64,000 nucleotides of DNA from Amylostereum areolatum (GCA_012932865.1 SAXG01000084.1:116118-180117), one strand, 5' to 3'. Numbered from the stretch's first letter, positions 23,417 through 37,153 are shown. Program-made: numbers and translations. Notes: generated from the sequence alone by a model not told the origin.

Positions 23417-23430
23417 ATATATAAATAAAT
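23417..23430 (-). promoter_or_regulatory. TATA-like box upstream of the 86-aa candidate
   Basis: Minus-strand TTTATTTATATATC is an AT-rich island in GC-rich surroundings, placed suitably for transcription of the candidate gene starting at 23352. Confidence 0.35.
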
Positions 23431-24076
23431 CCAATCAGGGGGGGTGGGAGCGACGCGGTCATCGTGACCGAAGCGACAAAACACGTCCATGTTGCTGCAC
23501 AAACATTGCTTTGGAGGAAAATTGATTTGAATTTGTTTTCTGATATACAAAGTAAAAGGTATAAGTAGGGCTGTGCCATGGAGGCTACTTTGACGCTAAC
23601 GGCGGTGCGTAGAGGTGCCATAGAGAGTGGGAAGGTATGACGGTGGCCAAGTACGTGGTGGAGGTCAAGACGAAGAGCGACGCGGCGACCCGGCCGACGC
23701 GCAAGCCTAGGATGACGCAAGCAGCCACGTGCATTTGTCAACGCGACTTGTCACGCGTCGCGTTACGATGACGTGGCTGTTGTCCCACAACCAATCAGAA
23801 AGCTCACTTGTCTCGCGGTTTGTGTCGTGACGTGACGCAGCGCTCCACCGCGTCTCTCTTTGTATTAAAGGATATCCGAGCCTTGTTTCGGGGATTGTTC
23901 GGTCCAGGCGGAGACTGGGTCGTCGTGCGTCCCTTCGTCCTCCGTCTCCCATTCATCTCCTCGTCCTTTGTCTCTCTTCTCCGTGCCTCCGTGTTATCTA
24001 CGCCTGGCCCAGGCCGCCTCCCTTTGTACCCCCGAGAAATACCAATGTCGTATCCACATCCCATTGTCCACCTGTC

Positions 24077-24097
24077 CTCTCTCTCTCTCTCTCTCTC
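24077..24097 (+). repeat. (CT)n microsatellite
   Basis: Ten uninterrupted CT dinucleotides in a pyrimidine-rich non-coding region. Confidence 0.85.
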
Positions 24098-25868
24098 CGC
24101 GATAGCGGCCACGCCACCCGCCACCCGCCAAGCTCTCCGACGCGATAAGAAAAAAGAAGTCTCCTTCCCTCGCGTTTCGTATCCACGTCGACCGCTTGTC
24201 GTTTCGACACCGACACGTTCGCGCGCTCCACCTGGGACCCAGAACGGCCCGCCGCCGACAACACAACACAACATAATCCACGCCTGACACGGCTCATCCG
24301 TCCCCAAGCGAACTCACTACGCGCGTTCATAGCCTCGTCATTAGCCCATGCACGCACGCCCATCGCCTGCGCCCGTCCAAGCCTCCTGTCCAATCCACCT
24401 GTTTAATGTTCAACGTGCAACGTCGAACCTCGCGCCATCTCTCTTGTCTCCCGCCTCGAGCCCTTGTTGTCCCCGTCGCGTTGTCTCACTTCTCTCGCCT
24501 TCTAAGAAGTAAGTAGCTTGCCACAGCTCCTGCCGTAAGTAACCCAATATCTCGAATGATCACAGCGCCCGCCCTCGCTTAGCATGTCTCCCCAATCCAT
24601 CCACACTCGCTCGCACGCTAAGGGTCCTGTCCCCCGACTCGCTAAGTCTCCCAGCCGCCACCTTCGCGGCATCCCAGTCATCTTATTTCTCTTTCGTTCC
24701 GTCAGACAGCCATCCACCCCGGTGCGAGCGCGTCGAACGCCGTACTTACTACTCACCCTATCTATTAACAGGTGACAGTAAGGCGTTTTCGAACGGTGCG
24801 GGAGGGGGGGGGTTGTCTTCTCGCCCTCGCGCTGCGCTGCCGCGTCGGCCGTGCCGTGTTCTGTTTTCTTCTTTTCTTTTAGCTTTTCGAGGTGGGCGCG
24901 TGTTTGAGCGCGTGGCGCCGGGCATTCACTCCACGCCTCTTCTCTTCCTTCCCTCCCGTCCGTCCGCGGAGGGCCCGCAGCGCAAGTAAATCATCTACGC
25001 GCTCGAGCCCCAAGGCCTCAAAGCCTCACCGACGGACAGCCCTCTCCTCGTCTTCGTCGCACGCGCTCGGGCTCTGGGTTGATCGTTGACCTATCCCTGG
25101 GCTACCTCGAACGCCGCGCGCACCTTCGACCACGCCAATTCAACAGCACCTCGGTTCTAATCCAATCAGCGCCTGCGCCTCCCTCCCACACGTACGTACA
25201 TATCCCCGCCCGGACGTGTATCTGACGGCTCCGCCCGCCCCACCGCCACCCCCCCTCCAGACCTTACATCTCCGCGATTGGTCCCCCCGCCTCTGCCGTA
25301 CTGACCACCGTCTGCGTCAGGACCCAATCCCGTCCAGCCGCCCGCCGTCACTCCGCGGTTCGCCGCCGTGTCGTCGTTCGACCTATCGCAGCCGTCTGTC
25401 TAGATGGGCGCGCGCGTCATTGGGTCCCGTGTATACGTACGTGCGGCGCGTCGATCCCGGATCGCGCGGCGGGGCGCGTGCTTTACTCAAGTACTTACCG
25501 TTGTGCGCTACTGCTCGTCGTGAGTACGGTATCGGGGGCGCGCGCCCACGTCGTTCCTCGAGAGAGGTCAGTGGCGGCGATTGGGGTAAACGTACGTACG
25601 TATACGCGGGAGCTGTGTTCGATATCATACGGCGCCGCTCGTCGGTTGGAATGCGTTATGTGCTTATTGCGCTGCGCCGCTCATGCCGTATAGAACTTGA
25701 ATGTCCTTGCGCCAATGAGGGGTGCACCGCACGCTATCGCGCCGCCGTCCCGCAGGCTCGCGTTCGCTCTTTGTTCTTGTTCGCGTAAGTAACGGGATGT
25801 GTAAGTTATGTCTGCGCCACGCACATATATCGATCAAGTCCAACACAGACGCATCCAACCAAACCCGA

Positions 25869-25894
25869 CCCCCCCCCCCCCCCCCCCCCCCCCC
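25869..25894 (+). repeat. 26-nt poly-C tract
   Basis: Twenty-six consecutive C residues. Such a run could form a four-stranded structure on the G strand and is also prone to length error in sequencing. Confidence 0.85.
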
Positions 25895-26881
25895 GACGCC
25901 GCCTCGCACGTCGCACGGAGGAGACTCGCGCCAACGACGCACACATCGCCGTTCGAACCCCAGGTCCCGTCCTCGCCGACGGGCCAATCGCGAAGTGACG
26001 ACCGTCGTTGGATCCGCCGACCTCGACCCTGCTCTCAATGAGGCTGTCACCGTCAGACCTCCGCCCCATCTTTTTTATTTCTTTTTTTTCTGGGACCTCG
26101 TCCAATCTTCTGCGTCTCCCAGCGCACTGACAGCGCGCATATCACATATCGCATCCCTTCATCTCGATAAGTAGCTTGCGCCGCGAACGCCTCCAGAGTC
26201 CACTGCCAGAGACCAGAGACCCAGTTGAAGCTCCCACCGCGCGCTTGCGCATTTGAACTTGCTAAAAGTAAGTACGACGACGAAGATCACCGTCAAATGC
26301 ACCGCCACCGCGTCCGCTTCCCGATCCCTCATTGGCCCGCGCGAACCAAACCCAACACGCGCGCTGGCTCCCCGCCCAATCCCGTCCCGCGCATTGCGAT
26401 CGCGCCCCGGCCCGACGCTCGCCGACTCCCAAAAAACGAAACGAGCGTGTTTCCCCGTCCCGGTCGACGTGGCGGCGGGGCCGGGGACGTGGAACCCAAC
26501 CGCACCAGGCCCGTCCGCCACGCGGGGCGGGTGGGGCACGGGGTTCTCAGTCCTGACCGATTGGTTTTTCCCGTACGTACTTTCGATGCCGATGGGTAAA
26601 ATGGGCCCTCCCAATTCCGAATACTGTCAAGATGGAAGAAGGTGCCTTGCGATTGGACGGAGGGCGGGGCGGGGCGGGAGGGTAATTGTTATTGGAAGAG
26701 GGGAAGGGGAAGGTGGGAGGAGTTCAGTTAGGGGCGTCGAGGACTGGGATGGGCCATATTCATGGCGGCGGCGGGGAAGTTGGATGGCGCGGAGCGTGGA
26801 TGTATGGTATGGATTACGACAGGACGCGGAGTACAATGTATTCGGACTCGAAGTCGACGAGACAAGGGAGGACACTGAACA

Positions 26882-26930
26882 TAGTCTCTCGTAGCCAGCC
26901 TTCAAACAGAAGACAGTCGTTCTGTTTAAA
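26882..26930 (-). repeat. 49-bp dispersed hairpin repeat, copy 1
   Basis: Matches 62768-62816 in opposite orientation at 48 of 49 positions. It holds a perfect 8-bp inverted repeat (AAACAGAA / TTCTGTTT) around an 8-nt loop. Read on the minus strand it also encodes LNRTTVFCLKAGYERL, and the partner reads LNRTTIFCLKAGYERL. It may therefore be an exon fragment or a transposon end. Confidence 0.7.
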
Positions 26931-29900
26931 ACTGAACACCATCGCGGGGTGGTCCCACCGGTGCGCGCTGCGGACCAGCAAGGGTAACACAGGAGTCGAC
27001 GTGGTTCACGACGCGCGACGCCCCGCCACGTCCGCGACCGCACCGCACCGCACCGCCATGCCTCGCAAGGAATCGCGACCCACACCGACGCCCCGCCCGC
27101 GCATCGTCCCATTTCACCGCGCAAGCGCATGCTCCGGAGGGGTCGAGGACGCCGTCCACGCTTGCAAGTTGCGCCCCCACGGTCCCGCACGCGGCTCGCA
27201 GGACCACGGAAGCAAAAGAAAACGGCTGAGCCCCACGCTGCGCGCGATCGAGGATCCGAGGTCCCCTCCCGGAACCAAAAAAAAAATGAAGGAAACGGAA
27301 CCAAACCTTGCCTCGCACGACGCCTTCCTGCTCCTGTGCCAGGCTCCGAGACACGGTCAAGCCCGATTCCAAGGACGTGCGCGCGCGGGGGGGCGGGCTT
27401 ACAGTGCACCCTCCCGCTCGTAGCACATGTTCGGCGAACTGTGCATTGCATTTGCGGTTGCGATTTCTGTTTCATGCATGGGCCAATAATGCGCGTCGAC
27501 GCGCCCTCCCCTTGCTCGCCGACGCGGGAATGCCGCGCTCATCGTTCATCCTCGTCCGACCCGCCTCCTCCTAGTACTGAGTCTCTCGACCGGAAACCCA
27601 ACGACCCACACTCCCGATCCAATGCGTTCGAGAAGAGAAAATGGAAAAGGAACCCGACCGGAAAGGTCCCGCTGCCCGCGCACACGACGTAAAAAGTGCT
27701 TCCGCTGGGGGCATCGATGGGGATGGGCGGGTCCGGATGGCTGGGAGATGTTGCGGGCGAGAGGTGGATGAGGTGGGCTAACGAAAAGTGAGAAGGGGGG
27801 GGTGGAACATTTGGAAGAGGTCGGCGCGGTTCTGTCAATCCATCGACATCGATTGGGCACAAGGACGTAACGATCTGGAGAACGAACGTCGAAACCTCCG
27901 CCGTTCATTATGGCGATCGCGATCGCGGGGTCGGATTAGCGCTCGAACTTGAACCTACTCACATGCCAGCTTCATACAAAGAGGGCCCGCACGTGGACGT
28001 TGCACACCGAAGCACTGACCAGCGACGGCGCAAGAAGAGAGCGACTTGCTCTGAGGTCGCCCTTGTCGTCGACCACAGCCCGCCATGCCGCGAGGGTGCA
28101 TCTTTCACGCGCCCCCCGCCTCCTCCGTATAGACTAGCGTCCCCGCACAGCAAGTATAATTGAACGCGGACGGCGGCGGCCGCCCTCGTCATCCTTGGCC
28201 CCCCAGGGAAGAACGTCCGGGCCGGCATCGATAATTGACGGGCACGGTGGGCTTTCTCGACAACGCGACGCGGGGAAATCGGCTTCAAGACCCGCGCGAT
28301 GCGACGTTCTTTCCAGAAAACGCGACGAGAGAAATTCAGGGAAGAGGGGATGCGCCAACCGTGCCGCCGTTTTCTGGTTTCCCATCAGCGTGGCCAGCAC
28401 CCAGCACCAGCGCCGGGGCACCGTCGCCGATCGATAAAAAGTGATATGGCGGCGAAGATCAGGCAGGAGGGCGGGGATGGGATTGGACAGGTAATGGGGG
28501 AAGGTACGCTGCGCGCGCCGGCTGGTGGTGGTGGGTGGCTGTGGACGCTGGTTGGACGGTCGTACTTTGCCTTCGGTACGTCGGGAATCGGGGTGCGGAT
28601 TTTACTGCCACGACGCAGCTTCGTTCGCCGCGTGGGCAAGAGCAAGCGCGGCATCGTCGGGGGACATGGGCACTCTGGCACTGGACAGGGGCTGCCGCGT
28701 CGTGTGGGGCAACAAGGCAGGACGTAAAAAGGCGGGGGCGTTAACGTTCTGATGGGGATCGGCGTGCGTTCGCACCAAGAAACGCGTTCTCGCGACGACG
28801 ACGACCGCTCGCGTGACCGTCTTCAATCTTGCGCATCGACCGTTCGCTCATCCACGCGATGCAGCCCATCGCGGCGAAGTGACCTGCAAGGGGTGGCATG
28901 TACCCTCCCGTGTATTCTCGAACGCACACTGATTCTAAGCGAGAGACGTACACGTACAAGAACGCGGCGGGTCTACCCAAGGTCTACCAAGGGGGCGATA
29001 GAGCTAAACACACGAGGCGGGGGGGTGCGGTCACGAGGCTACGTCTGCCGGCATTACCTGGAGCCACGATGCATTGCAAAACCTTCCAGACCTGGGCCGG
29101 AGCCGTCGTATGTCTGCGAAGGGTCGGTCAAGGGCGGGGTGTGCGGGCGGGGAGACCAATCCGGGCCTCGAGGCGGATGGGCGCTTGCGAATGCGGACAT
29201 CGACGATCAGCGGGAGACCCGACAGCTTGGAGCGGCATGCCTGTTGGGAAGGACGTCCGCGGCGATGAGCGGTCCGCGGTTAGTGCGACTCCGACTCTGC
29301 GAGGGTGGTGAGTGCGAGAGTGCAGGTTGAGGGGACTCTTGGCGATGGGCCCTTGCGAAGCGTCGAGCGCCCGGAGGGACAAAGCAGTCGGGTCGCCGAC
29401 TCGGAGGAAGAATCGTGAAGGCAGGCGCTGGGGTGGTCGAGAACGTCGTGCGGGATGAAGCGGGCGCGTCTGAGCGATGGGGTTGGATGGCTGAGGACAC
29501 TGAGAACGGCTACGGGCGGAACATGGGCTATGGCGAGCCGCGACGAAGAGGTCTTGACTCTTGTCCTGACTCCCGCGTCGAGCGCCAGAAGATTCTGATG
29601 TGTAAGTTAGTATACAGCTTCTCTGTGTCCGGCGTGGGCAAGGATGCGTGCGCCTGTTGCGGCCTCATGGCCACGCCAAAGCTCTGACGAGATCAATTCC
29701 AGTGGTGCAGTAATTACAACTGTCCTTGGACGCCGGAAATGTGCTCGAAATGGAGACGTCGTTTGAGGTGGTGATGGACGGTCCCGCGTGGACGGTGAGC
29801 GAATGGACATATACGAAAGAGAGGATCAGTGGGTGCTTCCGACGGTAAATTGATCCATGAGAATGGAGAATAGTGTACGGCACAGAGAAGTAGAAAAAGA

Positions 29901-32900
29901 TCGATCAGAGGGGCCGGGATGGAGACTCTTCGACGTTCGAAATCTTCGAGTGGGGAGTGGATGACGAGGGAGCCTAGGGTCGAAGGGAGGCCGAGGCGGC
30001 CACTTTGTCGCGGAAGACCTCGAGAGCTCTGTAGACCATGACGATGCTGCTACGCCATTGGAGGGCTCATATGTATCAGAAAGAGCTCGACGAGAGGCAG
30101 CTCGGCGCGTCGGGGTGTCTCGAGAAATTGACGCGTACGTAAACTCCAAGAGACCAGGCCGTTGTGCTCCAATCGACCGACCGACGCTCCAGCTGGGCAC
30201 TCCGAAGAGGAGGGGATATACCAGAGAAGGTCAAGAGGATACAAGAGAGCTGCCCAAGGTACTTCTGCTGAGTCACGAAAATGACTTCATAGAAGCTGGC
30301 GCCCACATTTCTCGAAATATCATATCGGTCCCCACCTGGGCTCCAAAAGACCTATGCTAGCACTTTTTTGAGAATTCTTGAGGTGGAATTTGTGTCAATT
30401 GGTTCCGCGACGAGGGAGCGATGGACAGCGATGGTGGAGAGAGCGTTGGAGACTCGGAGAGAGCAAGAACATGGAAGGAAGAGTTTGAGTCAGCCGCCTT
30501 GAGCGCTTGAGCGCCGAGGCGAGGCGAGGTGCAGCTGCCGCCTCGCCCTGCGATTGGACGACGTGAGCTTGACTTCTTTCCTTCGTCCCCAAACCGCGAC
30601 TTGGTCGTTTCGCCGACGTTTGGCCTGGCTCACCCAGGCTCACCCTCGATCAACCTCAAAGGCTCAACTCGTCTGCTGGCACCACCATATCTTGCTCGAT
30701 TTCTCTCAGCGTCGAAGCCCCGCGTTCCAACTCGTGTTCACTCTCGCGATCTCGGTTTCCCCGTCGTACAGCACACAGATGACACGGCCTTTGACCCTCA
30801 GGAACCTGTACAACGTCCGCGGTCATAAGTATGCTGGAGAGAAGAGACGCAGTACTTTAGAGGGACATACGACGGAGCCGGAGCTCGCTCGCACTGTAAC
30901 CAATATCGGTACGACTTCGTCTTCTTCTTTCCTTCCATGTCGCCTTGCTCACCCAAAATGCTATCAGTCATTCAATCCTGCCCACCCCCAATCCTCCCGA
31001 CAGCCCCCGTTCCCATCCGACGCGCTTGAAGTGTTGTTGCAGTGGGTATCAGCGAAATAAGAGCCCTCGACGAGCTCAACCCACCCAAAGCATCCTTTGC
31101 CACCCACACCGTTTGCCCGTGGTTTCAGCGAAGCTCTGGCGGTGGACACGAAGGTAGTCCGGCTCTGGGCAGCCGATACCGTGCTCTCTCGCTTGACGGC
31201 TCGCCCACCACTTCGGAAGCGGGACCATCAATGCCCGCTGATCCCAACTCTAAAAGCATACGTCGAAATTCTCCAGGGACCTCTCGTCAGCCACAGGCCA
31301 CCACGATGCAATTCTCCGTACCGCGCCCGAACCGCGGTTTATTCGTCGATATCGCGCGTGAGGGTCGGAGAGCGTGCTGCGTTCGACGGGGGTACGGGCC
31401 AGTAGGTTTGGATAAAGGAGGCCGTTTTCGAAGGATATTCGTCTCACAGACTCCGAAGATACGCTGGCGAGCGCGTAAGTACGCTCCACCTGCGCATGTA
31501 GAACCCGCCGCCACCAATGGTCATCTGCATACCTGCGGTCCAGCTCTCGCTCTACAATGGCGGGCCGCCATCCTCCTCAACCTATACTCCCCCACCTTCT
31601 CGACGCAAAGGAGACACGGCCCGACATCTATAAACGCTCTCACCAGCTTCTCGACATAGTAGTACATTGTATGTACATCCTTTCCCGCCCTCCTCGTTCG
31701 AGTCACATCTCACTCGCCTTCCTTCCGTTCCAGCCCACCATGAACAAAGTCTATTTACCCCCCTCTCCTCGGAAGGGAGGGCACGAGACGGCCCGCTCGG
31801 ATCCCGCGGAGTGGAGGTGTACCGTGCCCGTCGTGGGTCCGTTCAGCGTGCACGGTCATTTTCAGGACGCTCGGGTTGCTATAGGTTGCAATTTCCCGAA
31901 ACGCGCATCTGCGAGCATGCACTGGCTCCCTGAGCGGGTCCCGATGTCGGTGAGTGCCCTCGACTGCCTTTGGTGGCGATCCCTGCGAAACAAACTCACC
32001 GATCTGCTCATTTTGTTATAGGTGGGCGCATCCGGTGGCTGGAGCTGAAGCTCGTGTAAATGCAGAGCGACGCGCTCGGCCGGTCCCGACGCGCGGACTG
32101 CAGGGACAGTATGTCCGCTCTCGGACTCCGAGGGGTTTCCCTGCGCCACCGTCCTCTGATTTATTGACCTCACGCCGCCACGGCCGCCACATTTGTGTAC
32201 ACAACACAACGGCATAACATTCGAAGTGGCGCGTTTCTGGGCGCTCTGGCGTTTCAGCGCACGTGGAAGCGAAGGTTGTGTTCATTTTAACGTTCCGCCC
32301 GACGTGCTAGAGCTTATGTGTATGCCGTATGCGCAAGGTTGGGTATATGTTCCAGGGGGACGGTCAAGAGGGAAATTCCGGTGCTTCGGCGGGGCTCCGG
32401 GGTGTCGCCTACGCACGGCGGGACGGCAGGACTGTTAGGCACCGAGATGAGATTCTCGACGGAGAGGTGGTTGTTCGTAACAACGCTGGTGTCTTCTATA
32501 CCTGCCGTCTCTCGTTGAGGATGCGTATACCTCGATGCGTATACCGGCGTCGGCTGCGGAAATACGAGGAGAAGATATTGTCAATCACAAGTAGGGTGGA
32601 CCGCCGTCAGTATGTCCACTTCCACTTCCACTTGCCCTCTCCCCCGCGGTTCCAACGCTCACAAACATACGGTATAGGTATGGCTACTTAGGCGCAAATG
32701 TCTTATCTTCGGTGACGCGCCCTTGCGCGGGACAAGCTAGACAATACTCACGATCCGACGTCTGCGGCGGCGCCTCTGCGCGGGCCCGTGCCGCGGAAGT
32801 CGATGCCGCGCTTCCCCGCCAGCAGCCACTGACATTGCGACAGAGCTCAAAATATAATATTGTCGCGTGCATCTTCGCCATCAGGGCGATGCCGTGAATG

Positions 32901-34199
32901 TATGGACGTGCCATGCGACGCAGGCAAGGGGCAACACGACGTACGAGGGCTTCTCTGTCGGCGTGTCTGCCTGCGTCTGTCCTTTGCATTCAGTTGGGGT
33001 GTGTGGGCGCGCGTTGTGTCGATGGATACCCGCTGTTTAATACCTGTTTTGGGCTACGGAATGGGTAAGGGAGGGGGGCGCGGAACGACCTCCTATCCCT
33101 TCGCCCGCCGTTCACACTGCCTATCGTTCGCGTGCGACCAGTCTCGCCGACGTTCAGTCTAGCGTCACGGATGCAAATCTAAGATCTCTAAAGGGATGAT
33201 GCGATCCGTTTCGTCCCCGAAGGAGAACGTGTGGGTGGAGAAGGGCGACATGGGTTGTGGGTGAGTGTTCCGCGCCGGTTATGAGCTCCTTTGTCTCTCT
33301 GGGTGTTGACTGAGGGGAACATTTGGAAGGAGGAGCTCCAGGACCTGTCAATGTCGTAATATGGTTGACGTTTCCTCAAGTTTCGACTCGAAGTCGAGGT
33401 GAGTTCGATACCGCGCACATGCATCCCCTCTGCTCTCGACCCCCTTCCACCCAGATAGCCGTGTTGTTCCTAAAGCGATCCAGTCTCCAATCGCAGACAT
33501 GTTCGAATCTTCGCTCAGCATACTTCACGACGGCTGACTGCTTGTGGCGCCGCCGCTAACACCGAGGAATCTTTGCATCGTCAATGACCCCCTTGCTACC
33601 TTGCCAATGCAAGCGTCGGTCTTCAATGTGCAAAAACACAACTTCCATCGGACGGGTTGCGACACTGTAATCGTACCTCAAACTTCAGCATGCCCTTTAT
33701 ACCCGCTTACGGTAGCAAAGTCGCCGGTTTCAGGCCCATTTTTCTCTTGGTCTGCGACTCTGGGTATGGTCTGTGACTCGGAATGTGCTGTGAGCTGGTT
33801 GACTGTTGCAATTTTGGATCGGCAGTTCTTTCCGTTATCTCCACCGTGTTCAAGACTCCCCGGGCCAGTTTGAATCGTAATGTACTTACCTTCCCGTCAG
33901 GCGGCCCAAAACACGGGAAAGGACGAGCGACATAGAGGTGTTTCTCGTTATCCTCTGTGAGTGTATAATCCCCCCCGGGTCGGTCGCGGTCTGACCCCTT
34001 GAATCTGAATGCTGGAATTCCACGATCGGCCTCCACGTTTGGCAGACGCAGTCACATGGAAATGGCAAACGAGAATATATCCGCGAACTCGCATCTGCGT
34101 GACAAGCGTCTAGATGCCATCGACCACGTACCATCAGACTATGAGTCCTCCAGTCCAATCCCCATACATCGATCCTAGGATTATGACGCACAGACGTTG

Positions 34200-34206
34200 T
34201 ATAAAA
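34200..34206 (+). promoter_or_regulatory. TATA box of ABC transporter gene
   Basis: TATAAAA, 98 bp upstream of the ATG at 34304, followed by a pyrimidine-rich leader (CTCTCTCTATCC). This is typical of a fungal core promoter. Confidence 0.55.
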
Positions 34207-34303
34207 CAATAACATATCTCTCTCTATCCTCTATCTCGCCCCATACGCCCCATCTTGCCATCTACTTCGGCCCGCGACTTCTCCCTTCACTAATCGCTTT
34301 ACT

Positions 34304-37153
34304 ATGCTAGCTTCCAAACTTTATACCGATGACGGCGCAGATAACCAGGCGCCCTCAGGCACTCGAAAGGGCGAAAGCTCGGATGAGATCAAACACTGGA
34401 GTATAGGCGTATGGGATCTGTACGCGCGCCAAGCCGAGGCCAGCAAAAAAGCACTGAAATCGGGTATTTTCTCGTGGGAGAATATCTTCGGTCGGTATAC
34501 CAGCGCTTTCAAGCACTGGAGATACCTAAAGCGTAGTGTTATCGAACTGTGGCCCTCGTGTGGGAGAATCTTCATCGCGTACATCGTGATGTCGCTCATC
34601 ACGTCGTTCACTCCCGCTCTCAGCTTGTGGTGCGTTCGCACGTTTCGAACATCATCCGTGTTCATGACTTCGGGTTGCAGGTTCTCCTCCCAAATGCTCA
34701 AAATTGTCCGTGGATCATTTCTCCCCGATAGCCCGATATCTCACCGCCTGGATTGTTAAATAGGTCGAAGGGGCAGTCGCTCACCGAGTGGTCGATGAGC
34801 AGTGGCTCATCCAGATAGCCTGCGGGCGCATCGTTGCGTACCTCGTCCAGGGTATGGCGGAACAAGTCAAGAATACACTGCACATCGCCCTTCGATATCG
34901 CATCAGCCGCCACTACGCTGTGCACATCCTCCGCGCATCCGCCCGGATCGACGTGCCGACTTTCAACGATCCGCTCATGAGCTCCCAGAGAGCATTCCTC
35001 AGCGGGGGCGGGGATTCAGAATACATGCTCACCACTGCAGTACCGCAGGTGTTGAACCTCTTCTCCATGGGCTTAAGACTTAGCTCGGAGATCGTCGTGC
35101 TCGTGGACGCGGTGTGGAAGAAGGTGGACGGGCCGTTGTTGGTCGGGGTGAGCATCATTCAGTACATCCTTCCTGCGCTGTTTGCGCAGCGTTGGCAGTA
35201 TGGCCCTGTGTCCCCGATCGAACTACGGGGAAAGGGTATGTAGACATTTTACTCTGCTTTCATCAGTAGGAACCTGACCTGACAGTTTAGAGTGGGCGGC
35301 GACAACGCGGGATCGAGAGTATCTGCGTATGGAAGGGTACAAAGAGATCGTAAAGGATGACGTCCATCGCAAGGAGCTCGTTGCCAGTGGGATTGCGGAT
35401 TTCATTGTAAATGGTGCGTAACATCTGGCATAGTATCACCCGCTTTGTCTCACGTCCGCTTCGTGCACATAGAATACGAAAGAATAGCAAATCGCCTAGG
35501 GTCCAAGGCGGACAGTATCCCCACATTTTTTGACAAACGCAGAGGAAACCAGATTGATATGAGGAGTATCGTTCTTCAGTCGTTAAGCCATTTGCCACAG
35601 GTGAGTTTGTATGCCACATTCACCACCGCTGTTCGATATCGGAGAAGTACTGGCGCTGACCGAGGTCGAATTATTTTGCAGCTTGTCTTCGCGCTTCGTG
35701 CCGTCAGGCATCCTCTGTCCATCCCGGTCTCTATCGCGACGCTCGAGCTTCTCCAGCGCGCAACAAACAACATCTTCATGAACGTGACGTTCACGAGTCA
35801 CCAGCTCTCCATGATTTCCCTCCATTTGGGCAGCCTTCGAAACCTCTACGAGGTGCAGAATATCGAAAATCAGGTCAAGGATGGGAGCGTGCCTTTCCCG
35901 GAGGACGAAAAGTCGCTGCAATTCGGCGTATCTCTGGAATTTAAGTGGGTCTCCTGGTGGATTCCCTTGGTCGTTCGCTGTATATCGTTCTAAACAATGC
36001 CTAGGAACGTTTCGTTCAAATATCCGGGAAGTTCGGACTTCGCGTTGCGGAACGTCAGCTTCAAGATCGAGCCGGGCCAGCTCTGCGTTAGTGCTCGTTA
36101 CGACGAGAGTATGAACCAGGCTTACTTGTGCGCATCTAGGTAATCGTCGGATCTAACGGTTCTGGAAAGAGCACTATTCTGAATGTCATCGCACGCATCT
36201 ACAACCTCACCGAGGGCACCATCCTCCTTGACGGAAAGGACATCTCGACGTTGAAGCTATCCGATCTTCGGCGCGCGATGTCGATACTTTTCCAGGACTA
36301 CACCCACTTTCCCCTGTCGGTTCGTCTTTTCTCCTGCATCCGCGGTATCTTTGCGAGTTCATTGACAGTAGCGAGGGTAGATCAAAGATAACATCGGTAT
36401 TGGCGACCCCCAATTCAGCCAGGATGAAGACAGAATCCGGCAGGCCGCAAGGCTGGCCAGCGCCGAGACCCTCGTCGAGAGCCTTCCGCGAGCGTATGAC
36501 ACGTTCATCGAGTGTCCAGTGGAAGATACGTATTCATTCGGTGCCCTCGAGGCGAAGGGCGAGTTTCACGATCTGCTCAAAGAGAAGGGCGTCGGAGTAT
36601 CGTTGGTCGGAACGGGAATGAGCGGGGGACAGATGCAGCGGTTAGCGGTGTACGTCGCGCGCATCGCTCTTGAAGGGTGCGTATGGCATGTAAGGGAGCT
36701 GGCGAGTTGCATGGTACAGGGCACGAACTCTCATGCGCACGCTGTCTTCGGACGAGGACGGGCCTGATAGAGTTGGCTTGCTCTTGTTCGACGAACCAAG
36801 CGCGGCCCTAGATCCTACGGCGGAGAACGGTTTGAAATTTGACTCCATCCTCTCGACGTGCAGGTTATATCGTCGTTGTAGATCTGTTCACAAAGTTGCG
36901 CGGCTTGCGGGGCAATAAGACGATGGTCTTTTCGACGCACCGTTTCGGCAATTTGGCGCGCCATGCGGACTTGATCCTGTATGTCCTCCCCATTTTTACA
37001 AGTGTATCTTCTTAATTGTGTCTGTTTGACCGGGTCATGGGCAGGTATATGGACGAAGCACAGATCCTGGAGGCTGGAACACACGCTGAGCTTCTGGAAC
37101 GCGACGGCGACTATGCACGGTTGTGGAAAATACAAGCTCAGGCGTTCTTGTGA
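34304..37153 (+). CDS. half-size ABC transporter (TMD-NBD), 12 exons
   Basis: Exons 34304-34629, 34681-34705, 34764-35235, 35291-35413, 35473-35600, 35682-35944, 36005-36086, 36140-36319, 36381-36649, 36720-36829, 36882-36978 and 37045-37153 join into 728 codons without a stop. The N-terminal half has hydrophobic segments (IFIAYIVMSLITSF, LLVGVSIIQYILPALFA), suggesting four or more membrane spans. The nucleotide-binding domain is complete: Walker A GSNGSGKST (477-485), Q-loop Gln 525, signature MSGGQ (613-617, Met in place of the usual Leu), Walker B LLLFDEP (Glu 648), D-loop SAALD and H-loop FSTH (His 679). The domain arrangement suggests a homodimeric exporter; substrate and membrane are unknown. 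A roughly 25-residue insert precedes the signature (ECPVEDTYSFGALEAKGEF), a trait I associate with an expanded mushroom ABC family. Donors at exons 2 (GTCCGT) and 11 (GTATGT) were chosen to keep frame. Confidence 0.93.

Larger units (their letters stand above)
23431..34199. other. gene-poor stretch between small gene and ABC transporter
   Basis: About 10.8 kb without a gene I can support. Plus-strand C/T-rich tracts dominate 23860-26200. The many open frames overlap on both strands and lack domains. Slightly better fragments are a minus-strand frame at 28602-28670 (MSPDDAALALAHAANEAAS, ending near a GTAAAA) and plus frames around 30780-31060 and 31557-32020 that end at GTATGC or GTGAGT donors. 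None can be extended into a gene. The stretch contains a dispersed 49-bp hairpin repeat, a (CT)n run and a long poly-C tract, listed separately. Confidence 0.4.
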
